A DNA stretch of 64,000 nucleotides from Solwaraspora sp. WMMD406. Its GTDB lineage: Bacteria > Actinomycetota > Actinomycetes > Mycobacteriales > Micromonosporaceae. Below, in pieces: positions 1-8,398 of this stretch; within the stretch, counting starts at the first letter, position 1; the number at the start of each line of letters is the position of its first letter. Where the stretch lies: assembly GCF_029626025.1 (NCBI RefSeq), contig NZ_JARUBF010000001.1, positions 1,054,001-1,118,000 of the forward strand, given 5' to 3'. The notes under the pieces are model-generated. The model was not told where the DNA came from. It made no database searches and saw only the letters and a list, made by a program, of their open reading frames with translations. Both the position numbers and the translations under genes were made by a program.

Positions 1-1
1 T

Positions 2-151
2 GTCGGCGCGACCGACGGGACCCAGCTGACGCTGGGGGTGGGCGGGGCGACCTGGCACACGTACACGGTGGTCGCTGTCGACGCCGCCGGCAACGAGTCG
101 GCGGCCAGTCCGCCAGTGACCGCCCAAGGCATGTTCTTCCCACCGCCGTAG
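2..151 (+). CDS. C-terminal end of a fibronectin type III protein (5' partial)
   Basis: The reading frame is open from the left edge and stops at TAG 149-151, giving the last 49 residues. They contain the typical end of a fibronectin type III domain: a YTVVAVDAAGNES strand followed by SPPVT and a short proline-rich tail FFPPP. Such domains are common in secreted actinomycete glycoside hydrolases and other extracellular proteins, where they act as spacers. The catalytic part, if any, lies outside the window, so the protein cannot be named further. There is no gene in the 239 bases between it and the next start. Confidence 0.75.
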   Translation, partial: VGATDGTQLTLGVGGATWHTYTVVAVDAAGNESAASPPVTAQGMFFPPP

Positions 152-390
152 GGCATTGCCGACGTTCAAGGGGTTCCGGCCGCGCCGTCGTCAGCGCCGA
201 GCCGGCACGACCGTAACGCTGACATCGTCGGCTGGTTGAGGAGATCCAGTCGCTGATGCCGGCCATGCGGTTTCTCGGCCGGATCGGCCGCGTTTGCCGA
301 GGTGGTCTGCGGGTACGCGGCGGGATGCTGCCCAAGTGACCGGGTGGGTCGACCGTCCCGCCCGGCGCGGACCGTACGGGAGGTGCCCCG

Positions 391-999
391 ATGAGCCAAC
401 CTCGCGACCAGATGCAGGACCGTGGCTGGGATCCGATCGGTAACCTGCAGTCGCTGTGGTCGGAGCTGAGCCGGACCTTCGGCGGTGACGGAGGCCAGAC
501 CGACGTCGAGGTGGAGGACACCGACGACGGCTGGCGGGTGATCGCCCGGCTGCCCGGCGTGGCCCCCGAGGAGGTCGCGGTCGAGGTCGACGGGGCGGAC
601 CTGTGCATCCGGGCCCGATCCGAGCAGGAAGTCAACACCGATCACGGGATGCCGGATTCCGGATCGACCGAGCGGGGCTTCGAATACCGGTTGCGGCTGC
701 CCAGCGGGGTGGACGTCCAGCGGATGGACGCGGTCATGGACCATGGGCTGCTCACCGTCGACATGCCGCGAGCCGAACCGGGTGGCCGCCGGTCGATCAC
801 CGTCGGCCGGCCGCAGTACCACCAGCCGGCGGCGGGTTCCGCCGCCGCTCGCCCGGACAGCGCCCGGCGTGCCCAGGTCACGACCGACGGGGCCGGGATC
901 GGCGCCGAGGAGATCGACCCGGCGGTCGACCGGGAGCTGCACCATCCGTACGTCACCGAGGCCGACATACAGCGGCAGCAGGCCAGTACGGCGCGATGA
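391..999 (+). CDS. Hsp20/alpha-crystallin family small heat-shock protein
   Basis: A 202-residue protein with an alpha-crystallin domain at about residues 35-135: the sequence TDVEVEDTDDGWRVIARLPG matches the domain start, and the segment around residues 90-125 ends in a GLLTVDMPR strand typical of the family. Small Hsp20 chaperones hold unfolding proteins in the cytoplasm without using ATP. The C-terminal 60 residues are long and polar, lack a clear IxI/V motif, and are less conserved. The start is supported by a GGGAGG ribosome binding site 5-6 bases upstream. The stop codon overlaps the next start as ATGA (996-999), so it is probably translationally coupled to the downstream glycosyltransferase. 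No CIRCE or HAIR-like operator was seen upstream. Confidence 0.85.
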   Translation: MSQPRDQMQDRGWDPIGNLQSLWSELSRTFGGDGGQTDVEVEDTDDGWRVIARLPGVAPEEVAVEVDGADLCIRARSEQEVNTDHGMPDSGSTERGFEYRLRLPSGVDVQRMDAVMDHGLLTVDMPRAEPGGRRSITVGRPQYHQPAAGSAAARPDSARRAQVTTDGAGIGAEEIDPAVDRELHHPYVTEADIQRQQASTAR

Positions 1000-2249
1000 G
1001 CCCGTACCGGCTCGACACCCAGGACGGCACCGAGAACGGCACCGGCAAGGCGGGTGAAGACCGGGTGCCCGACGTACGGCGGATCGCGGTGTTGCGTGCC
1101 AACGCCCTCGGCGACTTCATTTTCGCCCTGCCCGCCCTGACCGCGTTGCGGGCCGCGTACCCGCAGGCGGAGCTGGTGCTGCTCGGCGCGCCCTGGCATG
1201 CCCGCTGGCTGGCCGGACGGGCGGTCGCCGACCGACCGGGTTTGGTGGACCGGGTCTTGGTGGTGCCGGCCGCCGACGGGATCCGGGCCCCGGAAGCCGA
1301 CGAGGCCGACGAGGCCGACGAAGCTGGCGCAGCCGATGATCGGAACGACGGTGGTTCGGCGATGACCAGCTTCCTGGCGGCGGCCCGGCGCGAGGAGTTC
1401 GACCTGGCGCTGCAACTGCACGGCGGTGGCCGCAACAGCAATCCGCTGGTCGCGGCGCTCGGTGCCCGGGTGACCGCCGGCCTGCGAGCGGTCGACGCGC
1501 CACCGCTGGACCGCTGGATCCGGTACGTCTTCTACCAGCCCGAAGTGTTCCGCTACCTGGAGGTCGCGGCGCTGGTCGGTGCCGATCCGGTGACGGTGAT
1601 GCCGTCGGTGCCGGTCACCAACGCCGACCGTGCCGAAGCCGACCGGGTGCTCGGACCCGCCGACCGGCCCCGGGTGGTGCTGCATCCGGGAGCCAGCGAT
1701 CCCCGGCGACGCTGGCCGGCCGACCGGTTCGCGGCCGTCGCCGACGTGTTGACCAGTCAGGGATTCGAGGTGCTGGTCACCGGGATCGGCGCGGAACGGG
1801 ACGTGGTCGAACAGGTCAGCCGGGCGGCGGCGGGACCGGTGCGTACGGTGGTCGATCAGCTCAGCCTCGGCGGCCTGGCCGGACTGCTCGCCGGCTGCGC
1901 CGCCGTGGTGTCGAACGACACCGGCCCGCTGCACCTGGCGGCGGCGGTCGGGACCCCGACGGTCGGCATCTACTGGATCGGCAACCTGCTCAACGGTGCC
2001 CCGCCGCTACGTGGCCGGCACCGGCCGCTGGCCGCGTTCACCGTGTACTGCCCGGTGTGTGGGCTGGACTGCAGTCGGGTCGGGTTCCCGGCTCGCGGCG
2101 GCGGCACCGGTTGCGGGCACCGGGAGTCGTTCGTCACCGACGTACCGGTGGCCGAGGTGCTGGAGGCGGTCGCGGAGCTAACCGGTTCCGACGGCGCGCA
2201 ACCGGACCGGCTGCGGAAACAGTTCGCGTACGTCGTCGCCGAGCGGTAG
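996..2249 (+). CDS. Glycosyltransferase family 9 (heptosyltransferase-like)
   Basis: A 417-residue protein of the ADP-heptose:LPS heptosyltransferase superfamily (GT9, GT-B fold). The N-terminal motif IAVLRANALGDFIFALPAL (about residue 28) and the C-terminal nucleotide-sugar motif HPGASDPRRRWP (about residue 228), followed by VSNDTGPLHLAAAVGTPTVG (about residue 306), are the diagnostic elements. The ATG at 996 overlaps the hsp20 stop (ATGA) and is preferred over much longer upstream extensions, which only run antisense-like through hsp20. An acidic low-complexity repeat (EADEADEADEAG, about residue 102) interrupts the N-terminal domain. It is convergent with an HldE-type heptose kinase gene about 1.4 kb away, which supports a heptose or related sugar donor. 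Its last 72 bases overlap the convergent DUF2267 gene. Cytoplasmic; the acceptor glycan is unknown. Confidence 0.85.
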   Translation: MSPYRLDTQDGTENGTGKAGEDRVPDVRRIAVLRANALGDFIFALPALTALRAAYPQAELVLLGAPWHARWLAGRAVADRPGLVDRVLVVPAADGIRAPEADEADEADEAGAADDRNDGGSAMTSFLAAARREEFDLALQLHGGGRNSNPLVAALGARVTAGLRAVDAPPLDRWIRYVFYQPEVFRYLEVAALVGADPVTVMPSVPVTNADRAEADRVLGPADRPRVVLHPGASDPRRRWPADRFAAVADVLTSQGFEVLVTGIGAERDVVEQVSRAAAGPVRTVVDQLSLGGLAGLLAGCAAVVSNDTGPLHLAAAVGTPTVGIYWIGNLLNGAPPLRGRHRPLAAFTVYCPVCGLDCSRVGFPARGGGTGCGHRESFVTDVPVAEVLEAVAELTGSDGAQPDRLRKQFAYVVAER

Positions 2250-2615
2250 CTGCACCCGGTAGAGCACCCCGGCCGGGACGAGTCCGGTGATCCGCTCCAG
2301 GGTGGCGACGACATCGCGGCGCACCGTCTCGGCGTCCAACTCGTGCAGGCCGGTCCGCCGACGTACCTCGTGGATCAGCCGGGTCGCGCCGAGCGTCGAC
2401 GATGTCGAGGTATCCGTCGTGGCGTCGGGGTCCGGGTTGATGGTCCGGTCGCGGGTCGCGTCCGGATCCGGTCGTACGGCCATGGTCAGCAGTGGCGGCA
2501 GTGCGTCGACCAGCAGCGCGGCCTCACCGGCCGGCAGGTGCTCCACCACCGTACGCAGCACCGCGACGTCGAGTTGCCAGGTGGTCGCTTGCCGTTGCAG
2601 CCATACCGTCGTCAC
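2178..2615 (-). CDS. DUF2267-like protein
   Basis: A 145-residue protein with two related halves, each resembling DUF2267 units: LRTVVEHLPAGEAALLVDAL with LP (residues 20-42) and a second LIHEVRRRTGLHELDAETVR segment ending QLPLGDDVRELFP. In known DUF2267 proteins such helical repeats are often about 130 residues; the function is not established. The start is GTG at 2615, with an AAGGAG site 8 bases upstream, and overlaps the stop of the upstream glycosyltransferase (GTGA), so it is the last gene of the HldE-GT2 operon. The two halves are separated by a polar insert rich in DPDAT repeats. The 3' end overlaps the convergent GT9 gene by 72 bases. Family assignment is by pattern only. Confidence 0.6.
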   Translation of the reverse strand: MTTVWLQRQATTWQLDVAVLRTVVEHLPAGEAALLVDALPPLLTMAVRPDPDATRDRTINPDPDATTDTSTSSTLGATRLIHEVRRRTGLHELDAETVRRDVVATLERITGLVPAGVLYRVQLPLGDDVRELFPQPVRLRAVGTG

Positions 2616-3604
2616 GGTCTCATCTCCTTCTGCGGCAGCCGCAGTGGTAGCCGCCAGTCAAGGTGGCTGTCGTCCGCTGCGCAACCGGTCGCTCCGGCGT
2701 CGGTCGCTTCTTCGTCCGCTCCGGCGTCGGTCGCTGCTGCGGCGTCCTGCTCGTCGAGGAGCAGCTGCCAGCATTCGACCCGCCGGTGGGTGACGGTGGT
2801 CGGTGACTCCAGGTGGTAGGCGCCGCTGGGCACGATGCCGGCGCCGCCGTAGCGGCGGATCACCGCCAGCTGGGCGGCGACATCCTCGCCCTGATGGTCC
2901 GGCGGCATCCGCGGCCAGAAGTCGAATCCGCCGGCGGCGCTCAGCTTGGCCCGGTCGAACAGCACGCAGCCACCGATCCAGGAGATGCGGTACGCCCGCC
3001 ATTCGCCGGCCGCGAGGCCGAGTCGGTCGGTGACGTGCAGCAGGTTGGCGGCGGAATGGACTCGGGCCCGCTGCCACTGTGTGGTGCCCGGCCGGATCTC
3101 CTCCGGTACCGGTCGGCCGGTCCACTCGACGTAGGCGGCCTGGTCGTCCGGCCGTACGTCGTCTAGATAGGACAACCCGTGTACGGCGTTGCCGACGAAC
3201 CCGCAGCGCAACTCGTCGAGGGCGGTAACCAGCCGCTGGATCGTTCCCGGCTCCAGCCAGACGTCGTCGTCGAGCAGCAGCACCAGCCGCGCGGTGGAGA
3301 GGCTGAGCAGGTACGACCGGTGTTCGGCCAGACCGCGCCGGGGCAGCCGTCGGGTGAGCAGCACCGGGTGACCATGGTGGCGCAGCGCCCGGACCATGGT
3401 GGCGGCGGCCGGTTCGGCCCAGGCCGGTCCGGCGTCGGACTGGTCGCTGACGACGACGCCGAACCCGGCGGGTCCCGGCTGCGCGGCCAGCCCGGACAGG
3501 GTGGTGGCCAGCTCGGCCGGGCGGTTGCGGGTGGGGATGAGGACGTCGAGCAGACGGTGTTGGCGGAACTCGTCCGGGTCACCCGGCGACAAGGGTCGGC
3601 TCAT
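2612..3604 (-). CDS. Glycosyltransferase family 2
   Basis: A 330-residue GT-A glycosyltransferase. It starts with the nucleotide-binding strand LLDVLIPTRNRPAELATTL (about residue 17) and contains the DDDVWLEPG metal-binding DXD region (about residue 115) and a GEDVAAQLAVIRR segment near residue 262, equivalent to the ED catalytic-base motif of GT2 enzymes. The ATG at 3604 is chosen because it immediately precedes conserved sequence; upstream frame extension is proline/arginine-rich and lacks family character. It lies 64 bases downstream of hldE on the same strand and overlaps the DUF2267 gene, so it is part of that operon. It probably adds a sugar to a cell-surface or secondary-metabolite glycan made from the heptose donor; the acceptor is unknown. 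The C-terminus carries an alanine/aspartate-rich low-complexity stretch. Confidence 0.85.
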   Translation of the reverse strand: MSRPLSPGDPDEFRQHRLLDVLIPTRNRPAELATTLSGLAAQPGPAGFGVVVSDQSDAGPAWAEPAAATMVRALRHHGHPVLLTRRLPRRGLAEHRSYLLSLSTARLVLLLDDDVWLEPGTIQRLVTALDELRCGFVGNAVHGLSYLDDVRPDDQAAYVEWTGRPVPEEIRPGTTQWQRARVHSAANLLHVTDRLGLAAGEWRAYRISWIGGCVLFDRAKLSAAGGFDFWPRMPPDHQGEDVAAQLAVIRRYGGAGIVPSGAYHLESPTTVTHRRVECWQLLLDEQDAAAATDAGADEEATDAGATGCAADDSHLDWRLPLRLPQKEMRP

Positions 3605-3668
3605 CAAATGCCTTCCGTGGATCCTCAACCCGTGAGGGTCGAATTTCGCTGCTTCAGCAGGGGAGATG

Positions 3669-5426
3669 TCAAATGCTCCGCCGGGCGTAACGCGGGGTGG
3701 TTCGCACCGGCTGGGCCACCCCCGCCGGCTGGGCCACCTCCGCCGGATGGGCCACCTCCGCCGGCTCGGCAATCGGACCGGCCAGTTCGGAGCGGATCCG
3801 GTCGATGATCGCCGAGGTGGACCGGTCCGCCACGTACCCGAGGGTGCGGACTTCGCCACCGAGCCGGCGTACCAGCGGCGCCTCGGGCACCATGTCCGGC
3901 GGGTAGTCGCCGCCTTTGACGTACACGTCCGGGCGGATCCGCTCGATCAGCCGCGCCGGCGAGTTCTCCTCGAAGACCACGACGTGGTCGACGCAGGAGA
4001 GCGCGGCGAGTACGGCGACCCGGTCCTCGACCGGGTTGACCGGCCGGTCCGGGCCCTTCAGCCGCCGTACGCTGTCGTCGGAGTTGACCGCGACGATCAG
4101 CAGGTCGCCGAGGGCGGCGGCCTCCGCGAGATAGCCGACGTGGCCCCGGTGCAGCACGTCGAAGCAGCCGTTGGTGAACACGACCCGGGCTCCGGCGGCC
4201 CGCCGCCGACGGACCTGCTCGACCAGGTCGGTCTGGTCGATGCCGCCGGTCTGGTCGATGCCGCCGGTCTGGTCGATGCCGCCGGTCTGGTCGATACCGC
4301 CGGTCTGGCCGATACCGTCGGACGGGTCGGGGAGCGCGCTGAGCAGCGTTTCCCGGTGGCACACGCAGGTGCCGGTGCCGGTGACGGTCAGCGCGGCGGC
4401 GAGTTGCGCGGTGTCGGCGGCGACCGCGAGGTCGCCGCCGGCGACCACGGCCAGGGTGAGCGCGGCCAGGTAGGCGTCGCCGGCACCGACCGCGTGGCTG
4501 GCCGGGACCGGCTCGGTACGGCTGTGGTGGATGGTTCCGCTGTCGTCGCCGAGCAGGCTGCCGTCCACGTCGAGGGTCACCGCCACGAGCCGGGCATCGA
4601 TGGCGGCACGGAGTAGGGGCATGATCCGCCGGGCGCTGGCGGTCCGCGCTCCGCCGCTGTCCGCCGCGCCGGACTGTTCTTCGTCGCTCGGATCACCCTG
4701 GCCTGGATCAGTACGGACCGGACCAGGATCGAGCTCACCGACGGCGTCGAGCGCCTCGGCGATGCTCGGTGTGATCAGCGTGGGCCGGAGTCCGATCCAT
4801 CTGCGCAGGTCATGAGCGTCCAGCGCGACCGTGCCGTAGCGGTCGCGATGCACGATCAACCAGTCGCGGACCGGGTCCGGCAGCCCGCCCAGGCCGTAGT
4901 CGCAGATGACCAGCATCGGACGGCGATCCGGTGCTCGAACACCGCCGGCCTGTTCGATCTCGTCGGTGGCGGTGACGATCGCGGCCACGAGCCGCCGCGC
5001 CTGTTCCGGGTCGACCGGCCCGGTCGGTCCGCCTTCGTCTTCGCGTACCAGGATCTGCTGGGCCGCCAGTAGACGGCGCTTGACCGGGGTGCGGCCGCCG
5101 GGCTGGGCGACCATCCGGTCCTGTACGCCGGCGCGGTGCAGGCACCGGGCCATCTGGTCGCCGGTCGGATCGGTGCCGATCGGCGCGACCAGCAGCGGGC
5201 GGGCCCCCAGCGCGGCCAGGTTGACGGCGGTGTTGGCGGCGCCTCCGGCGGCGAGTTGCCGCCGGTCGAGGGCCAGCACCGGGGCGGGTGCCTCTCGGCA
5301 GAGCCGGGCCGAGGTGGCGAACCGCCACTCGTCGAGTATGGCGTCGCCGACGACGAGGGCGGGTTGTCCCGTCCACCGGTTGATGAGTCCGGCGACGTGC
5401 CGTTTGTCGATGACCGACTGCCGCAT
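3669..5426 (-). CDS. hldE: Bifunctional heptose 7-phosphate kinase / heptose 1-phosphate adenylyltransferase (HldE-like)
   Basis: A fusion of a PfkB-type kinase (about residues 5-350; GGAANTAVNLAALG and SHAVGAGDAYLAAL signatures) and a cytidylyltransferase-like adenylyltransferase (about 415-545; TNGCFDVLHRGH with the HxGH motif, and VKGGDYPPD). This is the domain order of HldE, which phosphorylates D-glycero-D-manno-heptose 7-phosphate at C1 and then adenylylates the heptose 1-phosphate after phosphatase action, giving ADP-heptose. The linker is a five-unit GGIDQT repeat, and the C-terminal tail has repeated AEVAQP-like units. The ATG at 5426 is used; a TTG 11 codons upstream is also possible. 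It heads an operon with GT2 and DUF2267 genes and faces a GT9 gene. No GmhA, GmhB or epimerase gene is visible in the window. Confidence 0.88.
   Translation of the reverse strand: MRQSVIDKRHVAGLINRWTGQPALVVGDAILDEWRFATSARLCREAPAPVLALDRRQLAAGGAANTAVNLAALGARPLLVAPIGTDPTGDQMARCLHRAGVQDRMVAQPGGRTPVKRRLLAAQQILVREDEGGPTGPVDPEQARRLVAAIVTATDEIEQAGGVRAPDRRPMLVICDYGLGGLPDPVRDWLIVHRDRYGTVALDAHDLRRWIGLRPTLITPSIAEALDAVGELDPGPVRTDPGQGDPSDEEQSGAADSGGARTASARRIMPLLRAAIDARLVAVTLDVDGSLLGDDSGTIHHSRTEPVPASHAVGAGDAYLAALTLAVVAGGDLAVAADTAQLAAALTVTGTGTCVCHRETLLSALPDPSDGIGQTGGIDQTGGIDQTGGIDQTGGIDQTDLVEQVRRRRAAGARVVFTNGCFDVLHRGHVGYLAEAAALGDLLIVAVNSDDSVRRLKGPDRPVNPVEDRVAVLAALSCVDHVVVFEENSPARLIERIRPDVYVKGGDYPPDMVPEAPLVRRLGGEVRTLGYVADRSTSAIIDRIRSELAGPIAEPAEVAHPAEVAQPAGVAQPVRTTPRYARRSI
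4231..4320 (-). repeat. Five 18-bp tandem units in the hldE linker
   Basis: The 18-base unit GTCTGGTCGATGCCGCCG starts at 4231, 4249, 4267, 4285 and 4303, with point changes in the last two units. On the coding (minus) strand each unit encodes GGIDQT, in the linker between the kinase and adenylyltransferase domains. Unit length is a multiple of three, so copy-number changes by slippage would lengthen or shorten the linker without shifting the frame. Confidence 0.9.
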
Positions 5427-5568
5427 GTGCTGCGGGGTGCCCCGGCGGGCGCGGGTCAAACGTTGAGACTGCCTCGCTTTGGGTACTGGCCCGGTGACTA
5501 CTCGCCCGGTCGGGCATGGTTCGCATCACACGTAATCCCGACCGGATCCCCGTCCGACCTGTTTAGAA

Positions 5569-5583
5569 TGCTTGTAGCAAGCA
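5569..5583. promoter_or_regulatory. Candidate MarR operator
   Basis: A perfect inverted repeat TGCTTG-TAG-CAAGCA ends 10 bases before the GTG start of the MarR gene, inside the short divergent region between hldE and that gene. Position and symmetry fit autoregulation by the adjacent MarR protein; repression of the downstream efflux pump would follow because the genes are coupled. Confidence 0.55.
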
Positions 5584-5592
5584 AACAAATCG

Positions 5593-6126
5593 GTGGTACG
5601 AGTGGGAGTGACGGTGCAGCCAGCCCGGGAGCCGGACGCCGACGACGCCGAACTGATCGCGGTCGGCAAACAGTTCGGCACGTTCTACCGCTCGCTGCAC
5701 CTGTTCTACCAGCGGATCCGCTTCGATCCTCCGCTGGAGCGGGCGGCGTACACCCTGCTCGTGCGGATCGCCGGCGACCGACCCGCCCGACTCAGCGTGC
5801 TCGCCGAGGACCTCGCGCTCGACATCTCCACGGTCAGCCGCCAAGTGGCCGCCCTGGAAGCCGCCGGCCTCGCCACCCGGACCCCGGATCCGACCGACCG
5901 GCGGGCCAGCGTCATCGCGCCCACCGAACTCGGTCAGCAGGTGTTCGCCCGCAACCGGGCCATCTGGTTGGCCGAGATCCGGGTGCTGATGGCCGGCTGG
6001 ACGGCCGCCGAGCGGGCCGAACTCACTCGGCTCCTGACCCAGCTCAACGACTCGATCACCACCCGGTACGGGGGGACGGACCCAGCGGACCGCTGTCTGC
6101 GGGTGGAAGGGGAGACACGACAATGA
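5593..6126 (+). CDS. MarR family transcriptional regulator
   Basis: A 177-residue winged-helix repressor. The recognition region is LAEDLALDISTVSRQVAALE (about residues 77-96), and the wing is the TRTPDPTDRRASVIAPTE segment (about 100-117) with the family's D-x-R-DRR-like pattern. The GTG at 5593 is the first in-frame start after the candidate operator; GTG codons at 5602, 5608 and 5614 are alternatives. The stop overlaps the next start (ATGA at 6123-6126), which ties it to the DHA2 exporter and suggests that it controls drug or metabolite export. The ligand is unknown. Confidence 0.88.
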   Translation: MVRVGVTVQPAREPDADDAELIAVGKQFGTFYRSLHLFYQRIRFDPPLERAAYTLLVRIAGDRPARLSVLAEDLALDISTVSRQVAALEAAGLATRTPDPTDRRASVIAPTELGQQVFARNRAIWLAEIRVLMAGWTAAERAELTRLLTQLNDSITTRYGGTDPADRCLRVEGETRQ

Positions 6127-7760
6127 CGGTGACCGAGGAACGGGCCGCGCCGGCACTGAGCCGACGGCAGATCATGCTGCTGATGGCGAGCCTGATGACC
6201 GGCATGCTGCTCGCCGCGCTCGACCAGACGATCGTCGGGGTGGCGCTGCCCACGATCGTCGGCGAACTCGGCGGGATCAACCACTACTCCTGGGTGGTCA
6301 CCGCGTACCTGCTGGCGTCCACCGCCTCCACCCCGCTGTACGGCAAGACCGCCGACCTGATCGGCCGCCGACCGGTGTTCCTCTTCGCCATCGGGGCGTT
6401 TCTGCTCGGCTCGCTGCTCGCCGGCATGTCGCAGAACATGACCCAGCTGATCGTCACCCGAGGTATCCAGGGCATCGGCGCCGGTGGCCTGATGACGCTG
6501 GCGTTCACCATCATCTCGGACGTCGTGTCGCCTCGCGAACGAGGCCGCTACCAGGGACTGTTCGGCGCGGTCTTCGGCTTGTCGTCGGTAACCGGGCCAC
6601 TTGTCGGCGGCTACTTCGCCGAAACCAACTGGCGCTGGATCTTCTACATCAACGTCCCGCTGGCGATCGTCGCGATGGTCATCTGCTGGTACGTGATGCG
6701 GCTGATCCCGTTCCAGCGGCGCGAGCACGCCATCGACTGGCTGGGCGCGGCCCTGCTGGTGTCCGGGGTCAGCGCCATCCTGCTGGCGCTGAGCTGGGGC
6801 GGCGTCGAATACGCCTGGAGCTCGCCGGTGATCATCGGCCTCTTCGCCGGTGGTGCCGTGTTGGCCGCGCTCTTCCTGTGGCAGGAGTCGCGGGTCGCCG
6901 AGCCGATCCTGCCGTTGACGCTGTTCCGGCTGCCGACCTTCGCGCTGGCCAACGCCGCCGGGTTCGTGCTCGGCCTGGTCATGTTCGGCTCGATCATTTT
7001 TATCCCGCTCTATCTGCAGATCGTCAAGGGTGCCTCGCCGACCAGCAGTGGTCTGCTGATGTTGCCGATGATGGTCGGCATCATCGTCACCTCGGTGGTC
7101 GCCGGCCGGGCGATGACCCGCTACGGCCGCTACAAGTGGTTCCCGGTCGCCGGGGCGGTGTCCCTGGTCGTTGGCAGTCTTCTGTTCACCCAGCTGGAGG
7201 TGCGCAGTTCGCTGTGGATGGCCTTCGTCTGCATGCTGGTGATCGGCGTCGGACTCGGTCTGTCGATGCAGTCGCTGGTGCTGGCCGTACAGAACGCGGT
7301 CTCCATGCGGGACCTCGGAGCGGGCACCTCGGCGGTGACCTTCTTCCGTTCGCTCGGTGGGTCGTTCGGGGTGGCGATCCTCGGTGCCGTGCTCAACTCC
7401 CGGCTGACCGGCGAGCTGGCCGAGCGGATGCCGTCGGCGATCAGTGAACTGCCGCCGGATCAGGCCGCGCAGGTGGCGTCGGCCGGCGGGGCCGAGATCT
7501 CGATCAACGAGCCGTCGGCCATCCTCGCCCTGCCGGAGCCGGTCCGGGCGGCGATCCAGTACGCCTTCGTCGACTCGCTGCACACCGTCTTCCTGGTGTC
7601 CGGGATCGTCGCGATCGTCGCGGTCGTGATCACCCTGGTGCTTCCGGACGACGAACTGCGCGGCAATTTCGAACCGGCCGACGGCGGCCCGAAGTTGTCC
7701 GAGGAGTCCAAGGACCAGGCCGCCGCGCAGATGGAAGCCCGCTCACAGACGATGATCTGA
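6123..7760 (+). CDS. DHA2 (EmrB/QacA) family MFS efflux transporter
   Basis: A 545-residue membrane protein with 14 predicted hydrophobic segments, the size and topology of the DHA2 drug:proton antiporter family. Motif A is seen as GKTADLIGRRPVFLF after TM2, motif C-like glycine/proline spacing as FGLSSVTGPLVGGYF in TM5, and the conserved LDQTIVGVALPTI of TM1 (motif D1) is intact. It probably exports a toxic compound in exchange for protons. It is translationally coupled to the upstream MarR gene. A large extracellular loop (about residues 425-465) precedes the last helix. A strong hairpin terminator follows about 35 bases after the stop. Confidence 0.93.
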   Translation: MTVTEERAAPALSRRQIMLLMASLMTGMLLAALDQTIVGVALPTIVGELGGINHYSWVVTAYLLASTASTPLYGKTADLIGRRPVFLFAIGAFLLGSLLAGMSQNMTQLIVTRGIQGIGAGGLMTLAFTIISDVVSPRERGRYQGLFGAVFGLSSVTGPLVGGYFAETNWRWIFYINVPLAIVAMVICWYVMRLIPFQRREHAIDWLGAALLVSGVSAILLALSWGGVEYAWSSPVIIGLFAGGAVLAALFLWQESRVAEPILPLTLFRLPTFALANAAGFVLGLVMFGSIIFIPLYLQIVKGASPTSSGLLMLPMMVGIIVTSVVAGRAMTRYGRYKWFPVAGAVSLVVGSLLFTQLEVRSSLWMAFVCMLVIGVGLGLSMQSLVLAVQNAVSMRDLGAGTSAVTFFRSLGGSFGVAILGAVLNSRLTGELAERMPSAISELPPDQAAQVASAGGAEISINEPSAILALPEPVRAAIQYAFVDSLHTVFLVSGIVAIVAVVITLVLPDDELRGNFEPADGGPKLSEESKDQAAAQMEARSQTMI

Positions 7761-7794
7761 TGGTTCGGCGGGCGCCGACCAGGTAGCCGACCAG

Positions 7795-7824
7795 GTAGCA
7801 GGCCACCACCGGGTGGCCTGCTAC
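7795..7824. terminator. Bidirectional hairpin terminator
   Basis: Perfect 13-bp arms (GTAGCAGGCCACC / GGTGGCCTGCTAC) with a four-base loop lie between the convergent MFS and NUDIX genes. There is no T-tract, which is usual for actinomycete terminators. Confidence 0.8.
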
Positions 7825-7854
7825 GGAGGGGTCAGTCGAGCACGAGCTGGCCGC

Positions 7855-8349
7855 CTACTTGAGCACGAGTTGGCCGGAGTGTTCGAAGGCGGCAAGGTCG
7901 GCGAGCGTCTCCGACACCGTCGGCGCCAACGGCCGGGGCAACGCCTGCGGCGGGAAGAAACCGGCGTCGGTGGTCTCGTCGGTCACCCGCAGCAGGTCGC
8001 CGCTGAAGCCGTCGACCAGGAAGCAGGTGACGAACAGCTGGTAGGTGTCGGCGTACATGTTGGTGAAGGTGTAGTCCGGGTTGGTGTGCAGGGCGAACGG
8101 CGTGACGCCGGCCGCCCGTAGCCCGGTTTCCTCGAAGACCTCGCGGGCGGCGCAGTCGGCGATCGACTCGCCGAGTTCCATCGCGCCGGCCGGCAGCGCC
8201 CAGTGCCCGTTGTCGGAGCGCTGGATCAGCAGCACCTGGTCGGTCGCGTCGCGCAGCACGCAGCGGGCACCGACGAACATCAAGGTCCGGCTGCCGGCAA
8301 GGGACCGCAGCTGACCGAGGTAGGAATCCGCCCACGAGATGCTGGCCAT
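7855..8349 (-). CDS. NUDIX hydrolase
   Basis: A 164-residue protein with a complete Nudix box: GAMELGESIADCAAREVFEE followed by TGL (about residues 55-77), matching GX5EX7REUXEEXGU. Such enzymes hydrolyse nucleoside diphosphates linked to another moiety; this one resembles the broad MutT/ADP-ribose-type group, and the substrate cannot be named. The ATG at 8349 has AAGGTGG just upstream. The last 20 codons overlap a short imperfect duplication (a GAGCACGAG-TTGGCC unit repeated 24 bases further on, beyond the stop). It is convergent with the MFS gene and divergent from the ArsR-like operon. Confidence 0.9.
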   Translation of the reverse strand: MASISWADSYLGQLRSLAGSRTLMFVGARCVLRDATDQVLLIQRSDNGHWALPAGAMELGESIADCAAREVFEETGLRAAGVTPFALHTNPDYTFTNMYADTYQLFVTCFLVDGFSGDLLRVTDETTDAGFFPPQALPRPLAPTVSETLADLAAFEHSGQLVLK

Positions 8350-8398
8350 GGGTCCACCTTAGGCGAACCGTATCCGGGACGGCCGCCGTCAGCGTGCC

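Noticed and set aside
166-945. Long minus-strand frame opposite hsp20
   Set aside because: Compositional shadow of the real gene in GC-rich DNA; no domain and no ribosome binding site.
603-995. N-terminal extension of the GT9 frame into hsp20
   Set aside because: The extension is Arg/Gly/Pro-rich shadow sequence; ATG 996 with ATGA overlap precedes the first conserved motif.
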